Shown: piece by piece, positions 1-9,200 of the stretch | How positions within the stretch are numbered: position 1 is the first letter of the stretch | Layout of the letters: every line of letters starts with the position of its first letter | IMG/VR virus record: IMGVR_UViG_3300022699_000135 | Span: 1 to 28,193 of that record | DNA: 28,193 nt | Direction: 5' to 3' (one strand) | Origin: a virus | Position numbers and translations under genes: made by a program | Notes under the pieces: generated by a model | Database searches by the model: none | What the model saw: the letters and a program-made list of their open reading frames with translations, nothing else | What the model was told of the DNA's origin: nothing

Positions 1-231
1 AAGAATTATCATCGTATCTGTACCCGCTGTCGAGTAGGATGCGATTACGTTGTTTCTGCCGATGTAATCATAAGGATTTACCTTCAATGCACCTGACTTC
101 TGCGATTGAATAGTAATTACCTTTGTACTTGCATTTTGCGACACGGTAAGGGTATCACGGGTTTGCGCTTCAACTTGAATGGTAGCAACCATAAGGAGCA
201 CTGAGAGAATGAAGGAAAATAGTGTTTTCAT
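1..231 (-). CDS. Signal-peptide protein, 3' part outside window (partial)
   Basis: The reading frame starts at ATG 231 and stays open to the window edge, giving 77 residues. The N-terminus reads MKTLFSFILSVLLMVATIQV and is followed by EAQ: a Lys, then a hydrophobic stretch of about 16 residues, then a signal peptidase I-type Ala-x-Ala-like site before Gln (about residue 23). The mature part begins TRDTLTVSQNAST. The protein is therefore probably exported from the infected cell. A promoter-like box (256-263) lies about 25 bases upstream, so it may have its own transcript. Its mature start resembles that of the 298-residue protein at 686-1582 (AQ, then xxDT). Function unknown; a tail-associated, surface-exposed or host-surface-modifying role are all possible. 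Confidence 0.7.
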   Translation of the reverse strand, partial: MKTLFSFILSVLLMVATIQVEAQTRDTLTVSQNASTKVITIQSQKSGALKVNPYDYIGRNNVIASYSTAGTDTMIIL

Positions 232-255
232 ATTTATTGTGTTTAAGAATTATTA

Positions 256-263
256 CAAATTTA
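256..263 (-). promoter_or_regulatory. Bacteroidota-type -7 box TAAATTTG
   Basis: On the minus strand this reads TCG TAAATTTG TA, matching the Bacteroidota -7 consensus TAnnTTTG and sharing the TCGTA lead-in with the boxes at 4943, 13662 and 17989. It lies 25 bases before the ATG of the gene at 1-231 and overlaps the stop codon of the gene at 261-464. No clear -33 TTTG is seen at the usual distance, so this is a moderate call. Confidence 0.45.
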
Positions 264-464
264 CGATTTATCTTTTAAAATCCACTTCCAAAACTTCACA
301 ACGAAATAACCGACCGAACCCGCAACGGCAGGGGCAACAATTATTTTGAAAAACAATCCATCGGTATTAGTGAAGTGCGCCCATGCGAGTGAGCCAACAC
401 TGAACAATATTGATACGAGGTATTCCCATAAATTGTCAGGACTTCCATTTATGTGATTAGCCAT
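261..464 (-). CDS. Small two-helix membrane protein, holin-like
   Basis: This 67-residue protein begins MANHINGSPDNLWEY. Two hydrophobic segments are visible: about residues 13-32 (ending LAWAHF) and about 42-62 (FFKIIVAPAVAG onward), with a Lys/Trp-rich tail (KFWKWILKDKS). A short N-terminus, two helices and a basic C-terminus are the shape of a class II holin, the membrane protein that opens the inner membrane at lysis. A longer frame back to 599 exists, but the ATG at 464 is preferred: it overlaps the stop of the preceding gene by 8 bases (ATGGCTAA), as in coupled phage genes. No endolysin is seen beside it, so the lysis role is inferred from topology only. Confidence 0.6.
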   Translation of the reverse strand: MANHINGSPDNLWEYLVSILFSVGSLAWAHFTNTDGLFFKIIVAPAVAGSVGYFVVKFWKWILKDKS

Positions 465-672
465 TATACCAGTCCTCCCAAATTTGTGCTTGCTCATTGC
501 TTGCCTCCTGTGAATCATTGGGTATCTGTATGTCCTCGTTATCGCCCAATACAAGGCAATCAGATAAGGAATAAATGCCGTGAAATACACCAACGGCAAC
601 CTGTTGTTGAGCCTTCACGGTTCGCATTCCGACCGATGTGGCAACTCTGTAATATTTATTTATTTCAATCAT
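457..672 (-). CDS. Small hypothetical protein (71 aa)
   Basis: The frame starts at ATG 672 (MIEINKYYRVATSVG). A TTG 12 bases earlier is in frame but less likely. The protein is soluble-looking, with an acidic, Gln/Glu-rich C-terminal third (NDSQEASNEQAQIWEDWYNG). It lies 13 bases after the 298-residue secreted protein and overlaps the following holin-like gene by 8 bases, so it is translated as part of the same late operon. I do not recognise the family. Confidence 0.6.
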   Translation of the reverse strand: MIEINKYYRVATSVGMRTVKAQQQVAVGVFHGIYSLSDCLVLGDNEDIQIPNDSQEASNEQAQIWEDWYNG

Positions 673-685
673 AACGTGATGCAAT

Positions 686-1582
686 TTACATTAATTTGTA
701 CACATAAACTACCGTGCCAATTCCGAAATCAATTACGCCAAATGTATCTGACCCGAATCGGAGCGAAGTGATATTTGTGCTGTTATTCTTCCATACGCCG
801 TTACCAATTAATGGCAGTCCAACGGTGGCTTGTGATGCCTGTGTAATTCCTTGTTGCCACTCCGCAATTCTATTCACACCTGTTTCGGCATAGAGGTATA
901 GAGTCAATGTAGTAAGCGAGTTCCCATTCTGAACACTACCTAACCCAATCCTGCCTGTATTATTTGCGACCTGCGTACTCGTACTGCCAGCGTATGCATA
1001 TCGGTAATCATACGAGTTCGTTGCTACGTTATTAATTCGCAATGTCATGAGGTCATTACTGCCGGGATTTACAAGCATCATTTGTACCTTGTATAATTTA
1101 TCAGCGTTACCGTCAAGGTTATCAATTAATATGCTGTCTTGGTCGCCCACAAGATAGGTTGTATTAGCATCTTGCGTACTTGGTACAGCCGATACAATTC
1201 GGTATGTGTGAAATACCTTTAGCGACTTGGTTACACCTGAATTGAGATTATTAATAGCGGTATAAATAGCACTTGAACCAGTTACAACACTGCCATTGAT
1301 TTTGAAGATAAAATTGGCAATATTAAACCGCTGTACTTCGGCTTGCACGTCTTTAATTATAATCTGAGTGCCTTGCCCGTATGCAACAACAGTATCGCAA
1401 TTTATACCCGTAACGAGTATATTCTTTACATTGGTTCGCCACTGCAATTGAACGAGTGCTGATGTACTCGTAATGTATATCGTGTCACTTGATTGGGCGC
1501 ATACATTTGCATAGCCCATAATACCGAATAGCATCCAAACAATGGTGCGTTTCAGTTTAGAAAAATTAGAAATTTGTAACAT
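686..1582 (-). CDS. Signal-peptide protein in late operon, possible surface or receptor-binding protein
   Basis: 298 residues. The N-terminus has basic residues (KLKR, about 9-12), a hydrophobic core (TIVWMLFGIMGYANV) and a signal peptidase I-type site VCA before Gln30; the residues before Cys do not make a good lipobox. The rest is rich in Ser, Thr, Asn and beta-branched residues with almost no charge clusters, as in beta-sheet surface or fibre proteins. The stretch LMTLRINNVATNSYDYRYAY, then a short NTGRIGLG motif, resembles the repeated beta-strand pattern of phage receptor-binding or fibre tip domains. It follows portal and MuF genes in the late operon. An exported protein here is unusual. 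It could decorate the host surface, block superinfection or be a virion protein. Function not established. Confidence 0.7.
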   Translation of the reverse strand: MLQISNFSKLKRTIVWMLFGIMGYANVCAQSSDTIYITSTSALVQLQWRTNVKNILVTGINCDTVVAYGQGTQIIIKDVQAEVQRFNIANFIFKINGSVVTGSSAIYTAINNLNSGVTKSLKVFHTYRIVSAVPSTQDANTTYLVGDQDSILIDNLDGNADKLYKVQMMLVNPGSNDLMTLRINNVATNSYDYRYAYAGSTSTQVANNTGRIGLGSVQNGNSLTTLTLYLYAETGVNRIAEWQQGITQASQATVGLPLIGNGVWKNNSTNITSLRFGSDTFGVIDFGIGTVVYVYKLM

Positions 1583-1609
1583 CTTGTTTGTACTATAATT
1601 AATGGAAGT

Positions 1610-2458
1610 TTATTCATTGTCGTCGGGTTCAAATACGGGGATAGCTTTGTGTCTGCATCTATACCCGCCTCGGTAGGTACAGAATGAAGATGTAGTTGTT
1701 GCTAAATTCATACCACTGCCCTGCGTGAATGCCCAATTTATTTCGGCTTGCAATTTATCGACTGGTATTTTGCCATCGTATTTAGTAATCCATCGTATGC
1801 ACTGCGGACGGGAATCGCCAATCAATGAACCGATATACCTGACGTAATTTGTGCCGTATGTCGTGCGGAATTGGTCATAGATTTGACCATCATATTGCAA
1901 GATGCCGTCTTGCGCCCATGTCATTGCGTAACGGGTTAATCGTGCATATTTCTGCCCCTCCTGTTTGTTGAGGAAGTCAGATATGTAATTGCGTGTATCG
2001 GTTAATTTTGAACCTGCAAATACATTCCTCTGTAATGCTTCACGAATTGGCTGACGTATTTCGGCAGTCAGTGAATCGCCTGTCATGTTATTGACAATGG
2101 TTTCAATTTGTGCCGTTCTAATTTGACTCACGCCTAATCTATCGAAGTCAATTTTAACTTTCGGGTTGTAGTTAGTTAATACCTGCTGAGATAGTTCGGT
2201 TATTTCATCAATACTTCTCACGCACTGGGCAACGGCACTCGGATAAGCACTGTTGTTAATCGCTTCGGCTATGATTACATTAATCCGTTGCAAGTACTCT
2301 GTTGCGCCCTCCATGATGAATTTGCCATCAGCATTGGGGAATGTGCTGACATACGAAGATAATGCCGTCACCATCTTCTTAGTGGCATCATCCGACCCGA
2401 ATTGAACCTGTGCAAGTGCATCATCTAATATCTGCTCTATTTTATCTTCGGGTGACAT
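1610..2458 (-). CDS. MuF-type head morphogenesis (minor head) protein
   Basis: 282 residues. The C-terminal region shows the Mu gpF-like pattern (PF04233): DSRPQC at 215-220, then after a spacer a Cys/His cluster CTYRGGYRCRHKAIP (260-274). The N-terminal 200 residues are mostly helical. In phages such as SPP1 (gp7) and Mu (gpF) this protein binds the portal, is packaged in a few copies in the procapsid and helps head assembly or DNA delivery. Its start overlaps the portal stop by one base (TAATG), the classic portal-MuF pairing, which supports both calls. The C-terminus ends EPDDNE with no toxin or peptidase domain fused on. Confidence 0.8.
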   Translation of the reverse strand: MSPEDKIEQILDDALAQVQFGSDDATKKMVTALSSYVSTFPNADGKFIMEGATEYLQRINVIIAEAINNSAYPSAVAQCVRSIDEITELSQQVLTNYNPKVKIDFDRLGVSQIRTAQIETIVNNMTGDSLTAEIRQPIREALQRNVFAGSKLTDTRNYISDFLNKQEGQKYARLTRYAMTWAQDGILQYDGQIYDQFRTTYGTNYVRYIGSLIGDSRPQCIRWITKYDGKIPVDKLQAEINWAFTQGSGMNLATTTSSFCTYRGGYRCRHKAIPVFEPDDNE

Positions 2459-4290
2459 TATTCGGGTATAATAATTTCAGTCCTTGCAGGTTTGGCAACT
2501 AATGCAAATTCGGCATTCATGTCGGCAAGTAATTCATCGTCACTCTTACTCAACCATTCCGCACCATTACGGCTAATGAGTTTATAGACGATGCTGTCTG
2601 CAAGTATGTGCTTCTGAATTACACTTGAGTCGATTTGCCCCATCCTTTCATAAGATTCAATATCCTCCCTACTTTGACCATACAGCGAATCAAACAAAAT
2701 AACGGCATCCAGCATCCGCTCTGCTTCGGCTTCACCACTATAGCGTTTCTTTACTAATTCACGCTGTGCACGAATCTTTACCTGAATTGGCGCATTGGCT
2801 TCGTTTAATTGCTTCAATTCATCAATCAAGTCGGCTTCATTGCGAATCATAAATGATTGCGGTGCAACAACGATAGGCATTTCAGGATTGACGATGTTTC
2901 TTAATCTAATTAATATCCACAAATGATTCCAGATAATATGCTTAAACATGTGGTCGGAAATCATCTTAATCAATGTGTATTTGCCTTCCCTATCTACCTC
3001 TTTGGCATCGCCACTCTGTACACCTTCATTGAATAATTGATAAATACTTTGTTCGGCTTTCTTAATTAGCATTTCCCACGTTTCGCCCATGTACCGCAGT
3101 CCTTCAACGGGAGGCTGTACGAACGAAATCGGTTCATCTACTAATGTTTGATTGTCAAGCGTTGTGCTGTCGGGTACTTTGACAATGTACTTGCCATAAG
3201 GACTGCGAACGCTGATTGTACCGCTACCATTGCAACTGCCACACTTGCGTCTGTTCTCACCTTCTGCATCCCATATCCATCCGTTATCGCAACCCTGCGC
3301 ATTGCATGGCATTTCCTTCTCAACAACCTGCGGATAGCCTGTCATCAGGCGTGATGCCTTCCAGTCGTCAAATGCTTTGAGTGCTTCGTTTCCGTAGGCT
3401 ATAAATCCCGATAAGAAGGATTTATAATAATCAATGAATTGAGGCATGCCAAGGTCATTCAAATCGAATGCACCTCTGTTTTCTGTGTACGGCATCCAAC
3501 TGCCGTAATCCCGTTCGCCAAACAGGGCTTTACGTGTCTTGTGGTCGTACCTGCCAATACTTGTAGCGGATAATCCACCATTTAATACAATTGGTATTTC
3601 ACCCAAGTTGTGAATATACCAAGGCTCAGTATTAAATGATGTTTCGCCTCGTTTGGTACTCGAATTTAATTTATATTCGGTATGCTTGTAATAGGCATCA
3701 CGAGTAATAGTAATGAATACCCGACCTGCTGTACCATCCTCAAAATAGAACCTATCTTCGGGTTTGTAAAATGTAATGCGGTCTTCATTTAATTCGGTTA
3801 TACAAACCCAATAAATTTGATATGGCTTGGGTTCGAGCTGTACACTCGCATCCTCAACTCCTTCACCCGCTGGCAACCATGTAAGATACCCATTGGGGTC
3901 TGATATAACACGAGGTGCAACGTCATGGAACATGTACTCATAATAATCCTTACCTGTTCCGTACGCCTTTGTGTTGCCGAATATCGGGCGGTCAAGATAT
4001 GCCTCGGTATCTTCATCTACATAGACATTAAATGGTGCTTCGCCAATAGGGTAGAATATTTCATTCATAGCTCTATTGATGGCATCCATCGTAATGGGTT
4101 CGAAGTTATTCAGTCTGAAATTCAGAATTTCATCCGACTCGTTCGGGCGTTGCAGAAATAGCAACTTCGCAGGATTATGACCCTGCGTATGAACTATCAT
4201 GGAGTAAAACTCTGATGCGCCCCGAAGCCATCCGTCTGGACGTGCTTCGGAGTCGAACCAAAAGCCATACCCTGTGTCAATTGCTGGCAT
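2458..4290 (-). CDS. Portal protein with zinc-ribbon insertion
   Basis: 610 residues. Called as portal from its size, its coupling to the MuF gene (one-base overlap) and its late-operon position. The C-terminal half looks like a portal stem and wing: long helices with ELVKKRYSGEAEAERMLD near 515-532 and a Glu-rich end. Near the middle is a DnaJ-like metal-binding motif: C329-x4-C334, then C350-x2-C353 in a CGSCNGSGT context, probably one Zn ion. The portal forms the 12-fold ring through which DNA enters and leaves the head and onto which terminase docks. I see no catalytic motif. A direct profile match could not be made, so family identity rests on context and architecture. Confidence 0.7.
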   Translation of the reverse strand: MPAIDTGYGFWFDSEARPDGWLRGASEFYSMIVHTQGHNPAKLLFLQRPNESDEILNFRLNNFEPITMDAINRAMNEIFYPIGEAPFNVYVDEDTEAYLDRPIFGNTKAYGTGKDYYEYMFHDVAPRVISDPNGYLTWLPAGEGVEDASVQLEPKPYQIYWVCITELNEDRITFYKPEDRFYFEDGTAGRVFITITRDAYYKHTEYKLNSSTKRGETSFNTEPWYIHNLGEIPIVLNGGLSATSIGRYDHKTRKALFGERDYGSWMPYTENRGAFDLNDLGMPQFIDYYKSFLSGFIAYGNEALKAFDDWKASRLMTGYPQVVEKEMPCNAQGCDNGWIWDAEGENRRKCGSCNGSGTISVRSPYGKYIVKVPDSTTLDNQTLVDEPISFVQPPVEGLRYMGETWEMLIKKAEQSIYQLFNEGVQSGDAKEVDREGKYTLIKMISDHMFKHIIWNHLWILIRLRNIVNPEMPIVVAPQSFMIRNEADLIDELKQLNEANAPIQVKIRAQRELVKKRYSGEAEAERMLDAVILFDSLYGQSREDIESYERMGQIDSSVIQKHILADSIVYKLISRNGAEWLSKSDDELLADMNAEFALVAKPARTEIIIPE

Positions 4291-4301
4291 CAGAGCAGGG
4301 A

Positions 4302-4859
4302 TTATACTGTACCTAAATCAAATACGAATTGAGTGCCTTGCGTCAAGCCAGTGAATTTAATCGTTACTGCCATGTGCTTAGACTCTTGGTTATTGTCGGG
4401 TGTAACGGGATTCATTACCAAGGTGAAATTATCAACTCTCCACATTCTGCCATCACAACTTCCGTAATACAAATTGTACACGTTTGGATTTGCTTGGATT
4501 GAATTGTAGAATGCTTCTTTTTCGAATACGACGGGCGGGCCAACTTGCTCAGTGAAATCATAATCCATGATGTTCAGCGTCCATGTTTTGCCTGTCAATT
4601 GTTCGGCATTACATGACTGCATTCTGACCTCATTGATACTTGGTTCGGGCAAAGAACCTAACAACCCTTTAATTACTCTTGCATCGTTTGCACTCACCGC
4701 AGCCTGCCATACAGACAAGTCGGTTGGTGTCGCTTGAATAGTGGCATCATCACACGCTACAAATGCGAGATAAGGAATACCGCCTGGCTTTTTGTTGATT
4801 CCGCAACTTGCGGATAAGGCTGGAACTACAACGGTACAGCCTGAACAGGATAATGGCAT
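4302..4859 (-). CDS. Probable major tail (tube) protein
   Basis: 185 residues from ATG 4859. An upstream in-frame TTG at 4907 is less likely, since it would lie inside the leader. The protein is compact with mixed beta content, seven or so Cys (SCSGC, SCG, ACD, SCN, SCDG) and a final strand pair AVTIKFTGLTQGTQFVFDLG, similar in layout to tail tube proteins of Bacteroidota phages. It has its own consensus promoter (4943-4950) immediately after a strong terminator, which would fit a product needed in hundreds of copies. Portal follows after 11 bases. It could instead be a head decoration or connector protein; the tube assignment is inferred from size, expression signals and fold impression. Confidence 0.5.
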   Translation of the reverse strand: MPLSCSGCTVVVPALSASCGINKKPGGIPYLAFVACDDATIQATPTDLSVWQAAVSANDARVIKGLLGSLPEPSINEVRMQSCNAEQLTGKTWTLNIMDYDFTEQVGPPVVFEKEAFYNSIQANPNVYNLYYGSCDGRMWRVDNFTLVMNPVTPDNNQESKHMAVTIKFTGLTQGTQFVFDLGTV

Positions 4860-4937
4860 ATTAATAAGTGTTAAATGTGAACTGAAATGAAACCTATTAT
4901 ATGGCAATTAGCCTAATGCGCTGGGTGCGCTTTGAAT

Positions 4938-4973
4938 TGGTACAAATATACGAAATAAAAACGCCCGCACAAA
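4938..4973 (-). promoter_or_regulatory. Strong late promoter: -7 TATATTTG, -33 TTTG
   Basis: Minus-strand -7 box TATATTTG (4943-4950) and -33 box TTTG (4970-4973) are separated by exactly 19 bases, matching the Bacteroidota housekeeping promoter. A 19-base block (4938-4956) is identical to the block at 13657-13675 before the tape measure gene. The -33 box lies inside the terminator stem (4962-4991). Transcription would start about 80 bases before the ATG of the tail tube candidate, giving it a long leader. Confidence 0.75.
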
Positions 4974-4991
4974 AATTAATTTATGCGGACG
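4953..4991 (-). terminator. Rho-independent terminator after 386-aa tail gene
   Basis: On the minus strand a 12-pair stem (4991-4980 with 4973-4962; ten Watson-Crick and two G-T pairs) closes a 6-base loop and is followed by TTTTTATTT (4961-4953). It lies 48 bases after the stop at 5040 and would end transcripts coming from the tail genes just before the next promoter. Confidence 0.8.
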
Positions 4992-5039
4992 CCAACCTTT
5001 TAAACAATCACGAAAAAAAGTAACCGATGCAAAGTTACA

Positions 5040-6200
5040 TTAACATTGCTGATAATCCAAACAATCACACCCACGTAATTCGGTATCAATTATCCACATC
5101 TGCGAATTGTCATTGTTCTTGTCTGCTCCTGCTTGTGGCTGAACTTGAATTGTGGGCGCATTGCCCAATCCTGTTAATAATCCAACCGACCCGCTCATGT
5201 TGTTGTTCCAAATTTGTGCGACGTAAGGCGGGCATGGCTTGAGGCGCACTCGGAATAGTGGGTACGTCTTTGTCTTTATACTGAAGCATTGCCTTTCGGG
5301 TATATCCTTCTCGATGAAGTGTCCGACTTGCTCAACGTTGCCATAGAATCGGTGCAGGTTGCGGTATGTTGCCCCGCTTGAGTTACGAGTACCAACAAGA
5401 TTATTAACGGCTAAGACCTGCGAAGGAAATGGTTTCTGTTCGCCAAAATTCGTATTAGTCGGGTCTTTAATTGTCGGGTTTGAGTAAGTATATCCAAAGC
5501 AGTCTGTGGTGCTGTAAACGCCCTCAAATTGAATTGTGTTCTCACAGCGTGCTACTTCATAGGTTTGACTGAATATGTTGAACGGTGAGCCTGTAAATGG
5601 CGTAATCGTGAACATGAAATAGAATTGTGATGGGAAGTTAGCAGGAAGGGTTGCAGGTAAGCATAAATTAATATTCTGCACCCATCTGTAATATGCAGAG
5701 TTCGGCAGTGTACGGCTTGATGCATCCCTATCTAAATCAAGAAATACGGTTGCCTGCTGAATCATATCATCTGCGTAGTTATGAACCGTTGGCGCTGGTA
5801 CGGTGAACTCCAAACCCGTACAGGCATCGTATAGGCGTGCCCGAATGGTGAAATTAGTCGGATTGAGCGAGTAATGATACCAACCGAACGTGATGAAATT
5901 AGGCGTGGTCTGATTGCTGAATATGCTAATTGGGCGTGGTGCATTTTTGGTGTTTTGATATTGGAATTGAAAACTAAGGCAGTCCCCTTTTGCAACGGGC
6001 TGATTGAAGCAGAAGTCATTCGGGCATAGATTTAAATTCCATGCATCGGTAAGGTTGCAGATAATTTCATCCTGAATTATAGGCTCACACACGTTGCATG
6101 GATTATTTACTCCTAGTGGTACGACAATATCGTACACCCCAACTGCAACACCTGTACCTATTCCTATTGGCACGCTGTCATGATTTATTGCTATTCCCAT
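5040..6200 (-). CDS. Cys-rich tail-associated protein (unknown)
   Basis: 386 residues with about 15 Cys, clustered at the N-terminus (NPCNVC, LCPNDFC near 34-64) and at the very end (GCDCLDYQQC). The N-terminus is Gly/Val-rich and low in charge. The body is beta-rich with many aromatic and Asn residues, typical of phage fibre or baseplate surface proteins. It starts 2 bases after the 1120-residue tail protein and is followed by a terminator, so it is the last gene of that transcript. Probably a distal tail component or receptor-binding partner of the large protein; no known domain recognised. Confidence 0.65.
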   Translation of the reverse strand: MGIAINHDSVPIGIGTGVAVGVYDIVVPLGVNNPCNVCEPIIQDEIICNLTDAWNLNLCPNDFCFNQPVAKGDCLSFQFQYQNTKNAPRPISIFSNQTTPNFITFGWYHYSLNPTNFTIRARLYDACTGLEFTVPAPTVHNYADDMIQQATVFLDLDRDASSRTLPNSAYYRWVQNINLCLPATLPANFPSQFYFMFTITPFTGSPFNIFSQTYEVARCENTIQFEGVYSTTDCFGYTYSNPTIKDPTNTNFGEQKPFPSQVLAVNNLVGTRNSSGATYRNLHRFYGNVEQVGHFIEKDIPERQCFSIKTKTYPLFRVRLKPCPPYVAQIWNNNMSGSVGLLTGLGNAPTIQVQPQAGADKNNDNSQMWIIDTELRGCDCLDYQQC

Positions 6201-6202
6201 AA

Positions 6203-9200
6203 TTATGGTCTAATTAAAAAGTGAAGTTTTATTTCGTAATCGCCTTGTATTGGCAATTCGGGATAATCAATGTCAAAATTGATGTCTGCATTCACTCCGA
6301 ATTGTGGCGATAGATTCCTGATGAAAGGCGAATTTACAGGTATGATGATATTACCTGCAACTGGCTGTGCCGATTCGGGCGATAACATGCCTCCCCTGAA
6401 TGGTACTATTTCCAAAGCTACCCCAAACATTTGACGATTAATGGTTGAACCGCCCCATTGTGCATTTACATTGATTGTTCCTGTTGTAGCGCAAGGGTCG
6501 GCATCGCCAATTGGGATTGGTGTAGGTGTAGGGTCGTCAGGGTATTCTACCTCAATATCGGTTATGAAGTCGGCGGGGTTAATTTTTGAAAACTCGGTAA
6601 CGCCTTGCGGTCTTTCAATCGTTTGAAATGCGTGATAAATTTCAGTATTGTCGAATATCTGAAATTCCATTTGCCAATCGAAAATAATATTCCTGTTCCG
6701 CATTGAGAAAGGCGGTAATTGTTGCTGGCAGTCGGCATCGAATAGGTAGATGGTGTCTGCACCTCCAACACCACTACCAACGTAAATACACCCGTTTGCA
6801 AGTAAAATAAATGTAGGTAAAGACCCTGTTGCTACAAATAGGTTGGTTACGACATTGTACGATTGCGTGTCGTAGCCAATTACATTTGTGCCGACCGAGT
6901 CCCCATAATAAATTACGCCTCCAAATTCAGTAAAAAAAGTAAATGTCTGTGTAATTGCAATTGATTGAACTATTGCAAGGGTCGTTGTTGAAATTACATC
7001 TATGCTCGTATTCCCTACCCAAACATCAGTACCAACTAATTTAATTGCAACTGCGCTCGTTACGGCAATTGTACCAATGTGTGCAAGGGTTGTGTAGTTT
7101 ACTCGCTCAACACTTGTGCTACCTTGGCACGCTACCCATATTTCGTTAATAGATGAAATAAATTCAACTTGCTGTGGCGTTGTTCCTGTTCCTAAGGCAA
7201 TAGGTGCACCCACAACCGTATTTGTATTTACATTGATGCGCTCAATTGTATTTGCATTCCCATTGGCTACAATTAACTCCTGCGTTTGTGAAATGTACTT
7301 CATTCCTAATGTTGTATCAATAGGTACACCAATTGATATTGATGCAATAATTGAACGAGTAGAAACTGAAATGCAATAAACTATATTACCATTATTTGAA
7401 CTCGCATACACGCAATTGTTTGCAGGACAATAAACACAATACCTTGGGTCTGTTAATGGGCTAAATGAAATCGCAGTTACAAAAGTAAATGAGTTTGCGT
7501 CGAAAATATGAATTTCGCCATTAATATTGTCAATTGACCAAACCTCTGTTGTTGTAGGTACATAGACCATCATGCCTTTATATTGCGCTCCCACCACCCC
7601 ACTCTGCATCGTGCCAAAACTCGTCCCGAAATTACACTGATTTACTTGCGTTGCAATGACACAATCCAAACTCGCATCCACAACTGGCACACGCTGAAAT
7701 TGACCATCTACACGCTGGAATAACCCCTCTCTGCCAATGTTGCGATAGATGTTGTCGGGTATCGTAAATGGAAATGTCATTTCGATATTACCGCCACTTC
7801 CCTGCGATACCATGCCCTCCTCCGTAAATATCGCACCGCATGTATTCTTTGCCTGCGGTTGAAAGAACATCGTGTCAAGTAGCAAATTACCTGTCAATGG
7901 GTTCTCTTCATACACATCCAATCTAACCGCCTGTAATGCCTCTCTTGCATCACTTAGCAACCCGCCTGTCTTAGCACTTAACTCGGCATTCGTTGCCGTT
8001 AAATCGAGGCGCAATGAGGCTTCCAAATCCATATTAACAGGCACATCACGTAAGGTTTGAACCGTACCAATATATTCCTGTTCAACCGTGCGCCAAACCA
8101 AATCCAAACTACCCAACGGCATGGCTTCATCATCGTAATTAATTAACTGAATAGGTTGCGGAGTAATCGTGCTTCGAGTTTCTTGGTCAATTGTACTAAT
8201 TGCCACAAATATGAAGCGGTAATTAAGCGATACACCATTAACTCCTTCCAATTCGGGATGCAATGCGCTGACATCAAACTCGGCTTGAAAATTATCACCA
8301 CTTATATTTACAGGCGCAACCGTTGGTGTAATGTTGGTGCTACCTGTTAGCGTACTCAAGTCGGCTTGCTCGTATTCGTAATTCTCGTAATAATCTAATT
8401 GATTATTCTGTGCATCATTCCTAATCATGTACACCCACATCGCATCGGGTGGCGTACCCGAAATATTACCGCTTATGTAATCGAAATCGACTACAACCGA
8501 AGTAGGTCGTGTAGTGCTGAGGTAATCCGTTGCCGTACCCGTTGCAGTGCGTGCCAATGTAACACTATTTAATGTTAATCGCATTGGTGATGCAGTTACA
8601 CTCGGCTCATTATAAAATGGTAACTCTGCCTTAATTGAGAATATGGCATCCTGATACACTGCTCCGATTGTGCGATATACAACCGTTGCCCATGTCATGT
8701 ATTTCGGATTCCGATATACAGAGTTCTCAGACTCGTTATTAATTATTAAACCATTCCGCACGCTATTCTTGAGCAATACGTCATGATTCGCAATGAAGTT
8801 ATTACCTGCTGGTTGTGTCGTATCGGCAGGCATGTTGAACTGAATTGTGATGGTTAAACTCGTACCCCCGCTTGCAATTACACACCCAATATAAGGGGTC
8901 TGTGCGCTGTTCTCTTCACTCGGTTGCTCACCATACCATTCCATCTGAAATGTGCCATCAACACTGGGTTCGCCTTCTTCGGGAGTGAATAAACACACCC
9001 TATACTTCCACCCTGCAACGGGGTAATCTTGATACGTCCAATTTACAATCTGAGCAAATAGCCACTGACTGAAATATATTTCATCGCCTACAACCAATGG
9101 CTGTGCAAGCGTGTGTGTTATACTAAATGTATTTCGGTTAGCCATGCATGAGCCATGAAATACATCGCAGTCAGCATTAAATGTGCTGTTGTCAATATCG

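Noticed and set aside
465-599. N-terminal extension of the holin-like protein, with an extra helix
   Set aside because: It overlaps the whole C-terminal half of another good frame (457-672). The ATG at 464 forms a typical overlap with the stop of that gene.
4860-4907. Extension of the tail tube candidate to a TTG at 4907
   Set aside because: The added 16 residues are unlike the rest, TTG starts look rare here, and the ATG at 4859 fits a normal leader.
5027-5242. Plus-strand frame with a TTTAAACAATCA word 16 bases upstream
   Set aside because: It is antisense to the end of the 386-aa tail gene, and its Cys/Leu-rich sequence (CCCSK, LLLLVAELELW) looks like reverse-frame noise. The word also overlaps the minus-strand leader region.
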